Shown here one piece after another: positions 1 to 5,279 of a stretch of 5,279 nt of DNA. The stretch lies in the NCBI GenBank assembly GCA_052035915.1, contig JBPOHE010000151.1:1-5279 (forward strand). Direction: 5' to 3'. Under the pieces are notes generated by a model. That model made no database searches. It saw only the letters and a list, made by a program, of their open reading frames with translations, and was not told the DNA's origin. The stretch is from JBPOHE01 sp052035915. GTDB lineage: Bacteria > Pseudomonadota > Gammaproteobacteria > Chromatiales > Chromatiaceae. The position numbers and the translations under genes are program-made. Position 1 is the first letter of the stretch; the number at the start of each line of letters is the position of its first letter.

Positions 1-13
1 CCTCCCAATCGCG

Positions 14-49
14 CCCCTCGGGTGCCCCGCATGCGGGGCAGCCGAGGGG
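14..49. repeat. Near-perfect 36-base palindrome
   Basis: The two arms are centred on gcatgc (29-34). Bases 14-30 pair with 33-49, and the only mismatch is a G opposite a G (22/41). As RNA this would be a very stable GC hairpin, but no T-run follows it, so a classical intrinsic terminator is not supported. It lies just upstream of the point where methylase similarity begins, next to a segment that resembles an IS end. It could be a subterminal palindrome or a terminator-like stem of that mobile element, or an independent REP-type repeat. The palindrome is read directly from the sequence; its origin is inferred. Confidence 0.75.
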
Positions 50-97
50 AACCAAACTACTCAGTTTCTTACACCACTTCCTGGGACACTACCACAA
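50..97. mobile_element. Possible terminus of an insertion sequence
   Basis: This stretch is clearly less GC-rich than the genes downstream and shows no recognisable coding signal in any frame. The piece acaccacttcctgggacac (71-89) resembles the terminal inverted repeats I associate with IS256-type and similar elements; this rests on memory and I could not check it. The strongest support is positional: similarity to the DUF1156 methylase family starts with the codons for QAIPM (98-109), directly after this stretch. No transposase is in the window; it would lie upstream. The opposite terminus and any target-site duplication cannot be seen. The alternative is ordinary divergent coding sequence of the methylase. 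Confidence 0.35.
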
Positions 98-106
98 GCA
101 ATTCCG

Positions 107-1495
107 ATGACATGGGACTTCGCCGAAGGCAACCCATTCTCTCAGTCCAGCGGGAACTGGATGTTCAATATCGAATGGGGAGCGAAAGCTGTTCAGATTT
201 TCCCTGCCCGAGCAAGCGGTAAGATCTTGCAGCTAGACGCTCAGACGCAAGACACCAGCAAAGACAAACTCGTCTCCACCGACCCACCTTACTACGACAA
301 CATCGGCTACGCCGACCTTTCCGATTTCTTTTACGTTTGGCTGCGTAAGAGCCTGAAACCAATTTTTCCGGGCCTTTATGCCACGTTAGCGGTGCCCAAG
401 GCAGAGGAACTGGTGGCGACGCCCTACCGCCACGGCGGCAAGGCCGAGGCCGAAGCCTTCTTCCTCGACGGCATGACCCGAGCCATGCACAACCTCGCCA
501 AGCAGGCGCATCCGGCCTTTCCGGTCACTATCTATTACGCCTTCAAGCAGAGCGAGACCAAGGACGCGGCCGGCACCTCCAGCACCGGCTGGGAAACCTT
601 TCTCGATGCCGTGCTGCAAGCCGGCTTTGCTATCACTGGCACCTGGCCGATGCGTACCGAACTGGGCAACCGCATGATCGGCTCTGGCACCAACGCACTC
701 GCCTCCAGCATCGTGTTGGTCTGCCGCAAGCGCCTGCCCGATGCCCCGACCGTCAGCCGCCGCGAGTTCTTGCGCGAACTCAACGCGGTGTTGCCCGAGG
801 CGCTGGCGGACATGATCGGCGGCGATCCCTCACCCCAACCCATCTCCCAGGGGGCGAGGGGCTATGGACGGGTGGCCCCGGTCGACCTCTCGCAAGCGAT
901 CATCGGCCCCGGCATGGCGATCTTCAGCCAGCACGCCGCCGTGCTCGAAGCCGACGGCACGCCGATGCGCGTCAAGACCGCGCTGCAACTCATCAACCGC
1001 TTCCTCGCCGAGGACGACTTCGACCACGACACCCAGTTCTGCCTCCACTGGTTCGAGACCCAGGGCTGGGCCGAGGGCAGGTACGGCGAGGCCGACGTGC
1101 TGGCCCGCGCCAAGGGCACCAGCGCCGGCGGTCTGCAAGCGGCGGGGGTGGTGGAGAGCGGCGGCGGCCGCCTGCGCCTGCTGCGCTGGGCCGAGATGCC
1201 CGCCGACTGGAACCCGGAGACCGACAACCGCACGCCGATCTGGGAGGCGCTGCACCAGCTGATCCGTGCCCTCAACCAGCAGGGCGAGACCGCCGCCGGC
1301 GGCCTGCTCGCCCGCATGCCCGCCCGCGCCGAACCCATCCGCGCCCTGGCCTATCGCCTCTATACCCTGTGTGAGCGCAAGGGCTGGGCCGAAGAGGCCC
1401 GCGCCTACAACGAGCTGGTGGCGGCGTGGTTGGGCATCGAGCAGGCGGCCGGTGAGGCGGGCTTCGTCCATACTCAGATGGAGATCGATCTGTGA
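107..1495 (+). CDS. DUF1156 (COG1743) adenine-specific DNA methyltransferase, C-terminal part; probably 5'-truncated
   Basis: This family comprises large (about 900-1000 residue) amino-methyltransferases found in defence and modification operons. Counting from the ATG at 107, the catalytic motif IV DPPY is at residues 59-62, inside TDPPYYDNIGYADLSDFF. The following blocks (VPKAEELVATPYRHG, VTIYYAFKQSE, GWETFLDA, MRTELGNRMIGSGTNALASS, LYTLCERK near the C-terminus) match my recollection of the family. The N-terminal DUF1156 domain and the SAM-binding motif I, which come before DPPY in this family, are missing. The frame is open back to base 2, but that part contains no ATG, GTG or TTG and looks unrelated to the family. 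The ATG at 107 has no ribosome binding site and falls inside the conserved block QAIPMTWDFAEGNPF, so it is not an ancestral start. Residues about 239-255 are an extra segment encoded by a repeat. Most likely this is an inactive remnant; if the upstream DNA does encode the rest, it is a partial gene. Confidence 0.85.
   Translation: MTWDFAEGNPFSQSSGNWMFNIEWGAKAVQIFPARASGKILQLDAQTQDTSKDKLVSTDPPYYDNIGYADLSDFFYVWLRKSLKPIFPGLYATLAVPKAEELVATPYRHGGKAEAEAFFLDGMTRAMHNLAKQAHPAFPVTIYYAFKQSETKDAAGTSSTGWETFLDAVLQAGFAITGTWPMRTELGNRMIGSGTNALASSIVLVCRKRLPDAPTVSRREFLRELNAVLPEALADMIGGDPSPQPISQGARGYGRVAPVDLSQAIIGPGMAIFSQHAAVLEADGTPMRVKTALQLINRFLAEDDFDHDTQFCLHWFETQGWAEGRYGEADVLARAKGTSAGGLQAAGVVESGGGRLRLLRWAEMPADWNPETDNRTPIWEALHQLIRALNQQGETAAGGLLARMPARAEPIRALAYRLYTLCERKGWAEEARAYNELVAAWLGIEQAAGEAGFVHTQMEIDL
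827..863. repeat. Interspersed palindromic repeat inserted in frame in the methylase gene
   Basis: The sequence begins ccctcaccccaaccc and ends with gggggcgaggggct. It matches the style of a small palindromic repeat that is common between genes of many Gammaproteobacteria. Translated in this frame, such repeats give proline-rich peptides of the PSPQPLSQGERG type; here the peptide is PSPQPISQGARGYG. Its arms form an imperfect hairpin around the centre near 849-851. It separates two family blocks (the LADMIGG end of one and APVDLSQAIIGPGM of the next) that I recall as nearly adjacent in relatives. The reading frame is kept. Confidence 0.6.
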
Positions 1496-1505
1496 GGAGG
1501 CCAGC

Positions 1506-1655
1506 ATGCTGAAGAGTTACGACGCGAGCCGTGTCCGCGGCCAGGTTGGTTGGCAAGGGGGGGTATCCGAATGCTCGTTGAACGCAGATTTTTGGACGTT
1601 CAGTCTCAACGAATCGTGGTGGACCTGCCCCCCGGTTTCGTTAATCACCAGGTAG
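1506..1655 (+). pseudogene. Remnant 5' end of a small antitoxin-like gene
   Basis: The start has an excellent ribosome binding site (gaggagg, 1494-1500, spacing 5) that overlaps the methylase stop codon. The first ~19 residues, MLKSYDASRVRGQVGWQGG, resemble the N-terminus of small proteins of the type MLKSYEAIYENGQVKWLGE, which I recall as antitoxin-like genes of toxin-antitoxin loci. After that the 49-residue frame turns into cysteine- and tryptophan-rich sequence with no resemblance, because it is then reading through the next gene out of frame (from 1571). I infer that a deletion or replacement left only the first codons and the translation signals. It may still be translated as a leader peptide ahead of the VapB-like gene. 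The similarity is from memory and short, so confidence is modest. Confidence 0.4.
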
Positions 1656-1831
1656 AGATGATTCTGATTGCCTTGGATACGCAGGAGGCGGCCGCGCCGG
1701 AACAGAACCGCTCTGCGGCGGAGGCCGATGCACTACTGGCGGCTACGGCCGGGGCATGGGGAAGGCGCTCCGCCGCCGATGTCCAGGCGTTGATCGAATC
1801 CCAGCGCAAAGCCGACTGGGGAGACGAGTAA
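1571..1831 (+). CDS. VapB-like antitoxin of a type II toxin-antitoxin module
   Basis: This 86-residue acidic protein is predicted to bind and neutralise the PIN toxin encoded immediately downstream and, as usual for such antitoxins, to bind its own operator. The ATG at 1571 is preferred over the in-frame ATG at 1550 because a purine-rich aaggggggg (1555-1563) sits 7 bases before it, and the protein then starts MLVERRFLDVQSQRIVVDLP. Residues 1-36 look like a short beta-rich DNA-binding N-terminus. Residues 38-52 are a flexible Ala/Glu-rich linker. Residues 53-86 (ALLAATAGAWGRR...ALIESQRKADWGDE) have the pattern of VapB tails that wrap around the toxin: a small helix, then GAWG, then an acidic Trp-containing end. 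The stop lies 2 bases before the toxin start. The exact antitoxin family is uncertain. Confidence 0.75.
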   Translation: MLVERRFLDVQSQRIVVDLPPGFVNHQVEMILIALDTQEAAAPEQNRSAAEADALLAATAGAWGRRSAADVQALIESQRKADWGDE

Positions 1832-1833
1832 AG

Positions 1834-2223
1834 ATGCGGTATCTGTTCGACAGCAATGTCTTCATCTACCAGTTGAACGGGGCCTTGGGGCCGGCGGGGC
1901 AGGCGCTGCTGCGGACGGGGCTGATGGAGGGGGGCGCCTATTCGGTAATCTCGCGTGTCGAGGTCTTGGGTTTCCCCCAGGCTCCGGCGGAGATCGAGTC
2001 GGCGGAACGGTTGTTCGCGGGTCTTACCAGAATTGACCTGGACTCCGCCGTGGTCGAACAGACCATCGCCCTGCGACGGCAGAAAAAGATCAAGATTCCT
2101 GATGCCATCATCGCGGCCACCGCGTTGCTGCACGGGTTGTCGCTGGTGACCCACAATGTTCGGGACTTTCAGTGGATCGAGGGGCTGCGCTTGGTCGATC
2201 CGCTGGCGGAGGCAACGCTATGA
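1834..2223 (+). CDS. vapC: VapC-like PIN-domain toxin ribonuclease
   Basis: This 129-residue protein has the usual length of a VapC toxin, a Mg2+-dependent endoribonuclease that cuts RNA (often tRNA or rRNA) when freed from its antitoxin. The PIN active-site acidic residues are all present: D6 in YLFDSNVFIY, E43 in SRVEVLGF, D90 in KIPDAIIAATA, and D111 in THNVRDF, the last with the preceding asparagine N108. The ATG at 1834 is chosen because it begins the conserved first strand and follows the antitoxin stop by 2 bases, with ggaga about 10 bases upstream. An in-frame ATG at 1756 would add 26 residues that overlap the antitoxin gene and is not credible. The stop codon overlaps the start of the DUF499 gene. 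The catalytic set suggests an active toxin; its RNA target cannot be told from sequence. Confidence 0.9.
   Translation: MRYLFDSNVFIYQLNGALGPAGQALLRTGLMEGGAYSVISRVEVLGFPQAPAEIESAERLFAGLTRIDLDSAVVEQTIALRRQKKIKIPDAIIAATALLHGLSLVTHNVRDFQWIEGLRLVDPLAEATL
2208..2223 (+). promoter_or_regulatory. Ribosome binding site and ATGA stop/start overlap that set the DUF499 start
   Basis: A GGAGG at 2208-2212 lies 7 bases before the ATG at 2220. That ATG shares ATGA with the toxin's TGA stop (2221-2223). This fixes the ATPase start at 2220 rather than the in-frame ATG at 2172 and implies translational coupling of the ATPase to the toxin. Confidence 0.85.
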
Positions 2224-5069
2224 CCCTCAAACCCTGGCGTGAAGTTGCCGTCCCTCACGAAGACGTGCTCAAGGGCACCTTCCAACAGGCCGAGTTCGCG
2301 GCCGATCTTTCCAGGGTGCACGATGGCACCGCCACCGCCGAGTACCAAAGCCCGGTGCTTTTCTTTCAACGCACCTTCATTACCGAGGGGATGCGGCTGC
2401 TGCTGGATTCAGTGGTCAAGCGGCTGGCGGGCCGGGGCGGCGATCCGGTGATCCAGTTGCAGACGGCTTTCGGCGGTGGCAAGACCCATACCATGCTGGC
2501 GGTCTACCACCTGGCGAAAACCGAGGTACCGGCGAGCGATCTCCAGGGTCTGGCGGCCATCCTGGACGCGGCGCACATCATCGAGCTACCCCGTACCCAC
2601 ATCGCCGTACTGGACGGTATCAAGGCATCGCCGAATCAGCCAATCCAGCGCGATGGGCTGACAATCCACACCTTGTGGGGCGACCTGGCGTGGCAACTCG
2701 GCGGTGCGGAGGGCTACGCGCTGGTGGCGGCGGCCGATACGTCAGGAACCTCGCCGGGCAAGGCGGCGCTGACAGAAGTCCTGTCGCGCAGCGCTCCCTG
2801 CGTCATCCTCATTGACGAGCTGGTCGCCTACGTGCGCCAGTTCGAGGAAGGCAAGGCGCTGACGGGAGGCACCTTCGACTCCAACCTGTCGTTCGTGCAG
2901 GCGCTGACCGAGGCGTTGAAGGCCGTCCCCACCGCCGTGCTGCTCGCCTCGCTGCCTGAGTCCGATAAAGAGGCGGGAAGCCAGCGTGGCGTCAAGGCGC
3001 TGGAGGCGTTGTCCCATTACTTCGGGCGCGTACAGGCGCTGTGGAAGCCAGTAGCCGCCGAAGAAGCCTTCGAGATCGTGCGGCGACGGCTGTTCTCGTC
3101 AATCAACCACCAACCGGCGATGCGGTCGGTATGTCGGGCTTTCGCCGATTTCTACACCGAGAACCGGAACGACTTCCCCCAAGAAACGCAAGCGAGCCAC
3201 TATTTCGAGCGGCTGCTCCAGGCCTACCCGATCCACCCCGAGGTATTCGACCGGCTCTACGAGGACTGGGCCACCCTGGACAACTTCCAGCGTACCCGGG
3301 GCGTGCTGAAGCTGATGGCCAAGGTGATCCACCGGCTGTGGAAGGACGGCAACAATGACCTGCTGATCATGCCGGGCAGTCTGCCGCTGTACGACGCAGA
3401 CACCCGCAACGAAGTCCTCTACTACCTCCCCCCTGGCTGGGACCCGGTGATCGAGCGCGACGTGGACGGCGAACGCGCCGAGACCACCGAGATCGAAAGT
3501 CGTGATACGCGCTTCGGTAGTGTGCAGGCCTGCCGTCGGGCGGCGCGGACAGTGTTCCTGGGCAGCGCACCCAGCACCAAGGAACAGATGGTGCGCGGGG
3601 TAGAGCTGGAGCGGGTGACGCTGGGCGCGGCCCAGCCCGGCCAGCAGATTGGGCTCTACAAGGATGCCCTACGACGTTTGAGCGACCAACTCCACTACCT
3701 CAATCAGGCGAATCATCGCTTCTGGCTCGATACCCGGCCGAACCTCCGGCGCGAAATGGAAGAGCGCAAGCGTCGCTTTCAGGACAAAGAGGACGTGTTC
3801 CCCGCGATCCGGGAACGGCTGCAGCGCAGCTTCGCCGCCGGGGTTTTCGGGGGTATTCACGTCTTCACCGGCAGTGGCGATATTCCCGACGACTGGGCGC
3901 TACGCCTGGTGGTGCTGCCACCCGAGGCCGCCTTCAGCAAGAGCGGCCAGCGCCTGGCCGTCGAGCGCGCGACGGAGATCCTGAAGAAGCGCGGAGAGCA
4001 GCCGCGATTCAAACAGAATCGGCTCATCTTCCTGGCCGCCGATTACGATAGCCTGACTCGCCTCAAGGATCAGATTCGATCCAATCTCGCCTGGCGCAGC
4101 ATCGTCAGCGACTACAAGGATAACCGCCTCGTCCTCGACAACCTGATGGCCAGGCAGGCCAGCGCCAGCCTGGAACAAGCCGAGGAGACGGTACGCCGCA
4201 TGATCCGCGAGACCTACAAGTGGATCCTGGCGCCGATGCAGGAGGCACAGCCCGGCAAGGGCCTGTCCGAGCTGCAGTGGGAGCCGTTCCAGGTCAACCC
4301 CAGCGCGCAGAACTGGTCGCAGGAGGTCGAGCGTGTGCTCAAGGAGAACGAGCTGCTCATCAACGAGTGGGCGCCGATTCACCTGACCAAGATGCTGAAG
4401 GATTGGTTCTGGAAGGACGGCGCCAAGGAGACGGGAGCGCTTAACGTCTGGCAACAAAGTTGCCAGCAGCTCTACCTGCCGCGCCTGAAGGACGACACCG
4501 TATTTCAGAGAGCGATGGCCGCGGGCGCCGAGAGCCGCGAATTTTTTGGTATGGCCTATGGCAAGGATGACGGGCGCTACCTGGGGTTCAGCTACGGCGA
4601 GCGAAGGTCGCTGATCATGGACTCGTCTCTGCTGCTGATCGAGCCGGTCGCGGCGGCGACGTACAAGGAAGCGCTACGCGCGGCGGAGGAAGCGTCGCGT
4701 ACCCAGAACGCTGACCCCAGTGGCCGCGCAACCACCACGACGGCGACCACGGGTGGGAGCGACACACCCCGCGCCGAAAACTCGCACAAAGGCGGATACG
4801 GGGCGAAAACCGGCTCCGCCGGCCAGGTCTTGAAGAAACAGTTCTACGCCAGCATCAATCTCGATCCGTTCCTGGCCAAGAAGCAGTTTGCCGACCTGGT
4901 CGACGAGGTGATCCAACCATTCACCATGCGCACCGGGGTGAAGGTGAAGATCGCCATCGAGATCCAGGCCGAATCGGCCACCGGCTTCGACGACGGGCTA
5001 CAGCGTGTGGTGAAGGAGAACTGCAAGGTGCTGAAGTTCAAGAACGCCGAGTTCGAGACTGGCGACTAG
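2220..5069 (+). CDS. DUF499 (COG1483) P-loop ATPase of a defence-type operon
   Basis: This 949-residue protein is a predicted AAA+-like ATPase and lies in the size range I expect for DUF499 proteins, which pair with DUF1156 methylases in presumed anti-phage loci. The Walker A motif is AFGGGKTH at residues 83-90 (K88, T89). The Walker B motif is VILIDELVAYV at 195-205 (D199, E200). A sensor-1-like strand, AVLLASLPES, lies near 239-248. The family block YPIHPEVFDRLYEDW starts at 336, and QRTRGVL starts at 357, with R358 and R360 as candidate arginine-finger or sensor-2 residues. A charged, helix-prone stretch follows around 509-521. A Thr/Gly/Ser-rich, probably disordered linker (about 826-868) joins a small C-terminal domain (about 874-947, YASINLDPFLAKK to LKFKNAEFE). 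No signal peptide or membrane segment is visible, so it should be cytoplasmic. All ATPase motifs look intact, unlike the neighbouring methylase. The biochemical role in defence (sensor, loader or translocase) is unknown to me. Confidence 0.9.
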   Translation: MTLKPWREVAVPHEDVLKGTFQQAEFAADLSRVHDGTATAEYQSPVLFFQRTFITEGMRLLLDSVVKRLAGRGGDPVIQLQTAFGGGKTHTMLAVYHLAKTEVPASDLQGLAAILDAAHIIELPRTHIAVLDGIKASPNQPIQRDGLTIHTLWGDLAWQLGGAEGYALVAAADTSGTSPGKAALTEVLSRSAPCVILIDELVAYVRQFEEGKALTGGTFDSNLSFVQALTEALKAVPTAVLLASLPESDKEAGSQRGVKALEALSHYFGRVQALWKPVAAEEAFEIVRRRLFSSINHQPAMRSVCRAFADFYTENRNDFPQETQASHYFERLLQAYPIHPEVFDRLYEDWATLDNFQRTRGVLKLMAKVIHRLWKDGNNDLLIMPGSLPLYDADTRNEVLYYLPPGWDPVIERDVDGERAETTEIESRDTRFGSVQACRRAARTVFLGSAPSTKEQMVRGVELERVTLGAAQPGQQIGLYKDALRRLSDQLHYLNQANHRFWLDTRPNLRREMEERKRRFQDKEDVFPAIRERLQRSFAAGVFGGIHVFTGSGDIPDDWALRLVVLPPEAAFSKSGQRLAVERATEILKKRGEQPRFKQNRLIFLAADYDSLTRLKDQIRSNLAWRSIVSDYKDNRLVLDNLMARQASASLEQAEETVRRMIRETYKWILAPMQEAQPGKGLSELQWEPFQVNPSAQNWSQEVERVLKENELLINEWAPIHLTKMLKDWFWKDGAKETGALNVWQQSCQQLYLPRLKDDTVFQRAMAAGAESREFFGMAYGKDDGRYLGFSYGERRSLIMDSSLLLIEPVAAATYKEALRAAEEASRTQNADPSGRATTTTATTGGSDTPRAENSHKGGYGAKTGSAGQVLKKQFYASINLDPFLAKKQFADLVDEVIQPFTMRTGVKVKIAIEIQAESATGFDDGLQRVVKENCKVLKFKNAEFETGD

Positions 5070-5080
5070 GGAGGCCCGCC

Positions 5081-5191
5081 TTGGGGATCATCAACAAGAC
5101 CAGCCATCGCTTGAGGTGCCATCAGGAGCCCATGGCAAGTTTTGATGAGCGAGTTATACCATTTCTCGATAGGTATTATCGATATTCGTAG
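5081..5191 (+). pseudogene. Short orphan frame, possibly the cut-off 5' end of the next operon gene
   Basis: A TTG at 5081 lies 6 bases after a strong agggagg (5068-5074) that overlaps the ATPase stop. An in-frame ATG at 5132 has a weaker ggag upstream (5124-5127). The frame gives 36 residues from TTG, or 19 from ATG (MASFDERVIPFLDRYYRYS). It ends at a TAG (5189-5191) that belongs to the left end of the palindromic repeat. The start signal and the repeat-supplied stop suggest that a following gene was broken by the repeat or by a deletion. I do not recognise the peptide, and it may simply be non-coding. Confidence 0.3.
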
Positions 5192-5266
5192 GCTGGTGTT
5201 GAGGCGCGAAGCGCTGAAACCCAGCTTCTCAGTAGCTGGGATTCGCTTCGCTCATCGCCAGCCTAC
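5188..5266. repeat. REP/BIME-like 79-base palindromic repeat
   Basis: The outer 9-base ends gtaggctgg (5188-5196) and ccagcctac (5258-5266) are perfect inverted repeats. The two halves remain imperfect reverse complements inwards: gaggcgcgaagcg on the left and cgcttcgctc on the right, then acccagc (5219-5225) opposite gctggga (5235-5241) around a 9-base loop. The left half also folds on its own (gcgc-gaa-gcgc at 5204-5214, inside gctgg...ccagc). The style, gtaggctgg then ttgaggcgcgaagcgc then gaaacccagc, matches dispersed intergenic repeats I associate with Gammaproteobacteria. It may slow transcription or stabilise the 3' end of the mRNA, but there is no T-run for a classical terminator. Confidence 0.8.
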
Positions 5267-5279
5267 CCCATGACTTTCA

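Noticed and set aside
23..37. CPACG, a zinc-knuckle-like motif in the open frame before the methylase block
   Set aside because: Its codons are the arms of the palindrome, there is no second cysteine pair, and the segment is probably not coding.
14..49. Intrinsic transcription terminator
   Set aside because: The stem is strong, but no run of T residues follows on either strand.
22..222. 66-residue plus-strand frame starting within the palindrome
   Set aside because: It has no ribosome binding site and overlaps the methylase frame. I considered whether its YTTSWDTTT part was a frameshifted piece of the methylase, but the resemblance is too weak.
830..1507. Long 225-residue open frame on the minus strand
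   Set aside because: It lies entirely opposite the methylase coding frame in very GC-rich DNA, has an Ala/Gly/Leu-rich composition without motifs, and is best explained as an antisense shadow.
1756..1833. Upstream ATG extending the toxin by 26 residues
   Set aside because: It would start deep inside the antitoxin gene and precede the conserved first PIN strand. The start at 1834 fits both the family and the gene spacing.
3900..4457. 185-residue minus-strand frame opposite the ATPase gene
   Set aside because: It is Leu-rich with no recognisable domain, and it is opposite a continuous, motif-bearing gene. It is a codon-bias artefact.
5188..5266. CRISPR repeat or phage attachment site
   Set aside because: There is only one copy in the window, no regularly spaced repeats, and no integrase or tRNA gene nearby. 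The inverted symmetry fits a REP-like element better.

Overview
The window is GC-rich, with coding DNA mostly around 60-70% GC. It looks like an accessory (defence-island type) region of a Gammaproteobacterium or a close relative. The taxonomic hint comes from codon bias and from two interspersed palindromic repeats that I associate with such genomes; it is an inference, not a proof.

All supported genes lie on the + strand. (1) Positions 1-97 hold a strong palindrome and a segment that resembles the terminus of an insertion sequence. (2) From about 98 to 1495 runs the C-terminal half of a DUF1156/COG1743-type adenine-specific DNA methyltransferase. It keeps the DPPY catalytic motif, but the N-terminal DUF1156 domain and the SAM-binding motif are absent from the window. 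Family similarity begins abruptly just after the IS-like end, and no credible start is visible, so it is probably a 5'-truncated remnant. It also carries an in-frame copy of an interspersed palindromic repeat (827-863). (3) Positions 1506-1655 hold a short reading frame with a near-perfect ribosome binding site. Its first ~20 codons look like the start of a small antitoxin-like protein, and then the similarity stops. (4) A VapB-like antitoxin (1571-1831) and a PIN-domain VapC-like toxin (1834-2223) follow. (5) A 949-residue DUF499/COG1483 P-loop ATPase (2220-5069) starts in an ATGA overlap with the toxin stop. (6) After it lie a short orphan frame (5081-5191) and a 79-base palindromic repeat (5188-5266) that supplies the frame's stop codon.

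A DUF1156 methylase next to a DUF499 ATPase is a recurrent defence gene pair, formally comparable to the methylase and P-loop ATPase of BREX. Here a toxin-antitoxin module sits between them, and the ATPase is translationally coupled to the toxin. The methylase seems to have been cut by a mobile element and whatever followed the ATPase was interrupted by a repeat. The picture is of a partly decayed defence operon whose ATPase and toxin-antitoxin genes remain intact. No helicase, phospholipase D, PglZ or DUF3780 gene is visible; they could lie outside the window or be lost.
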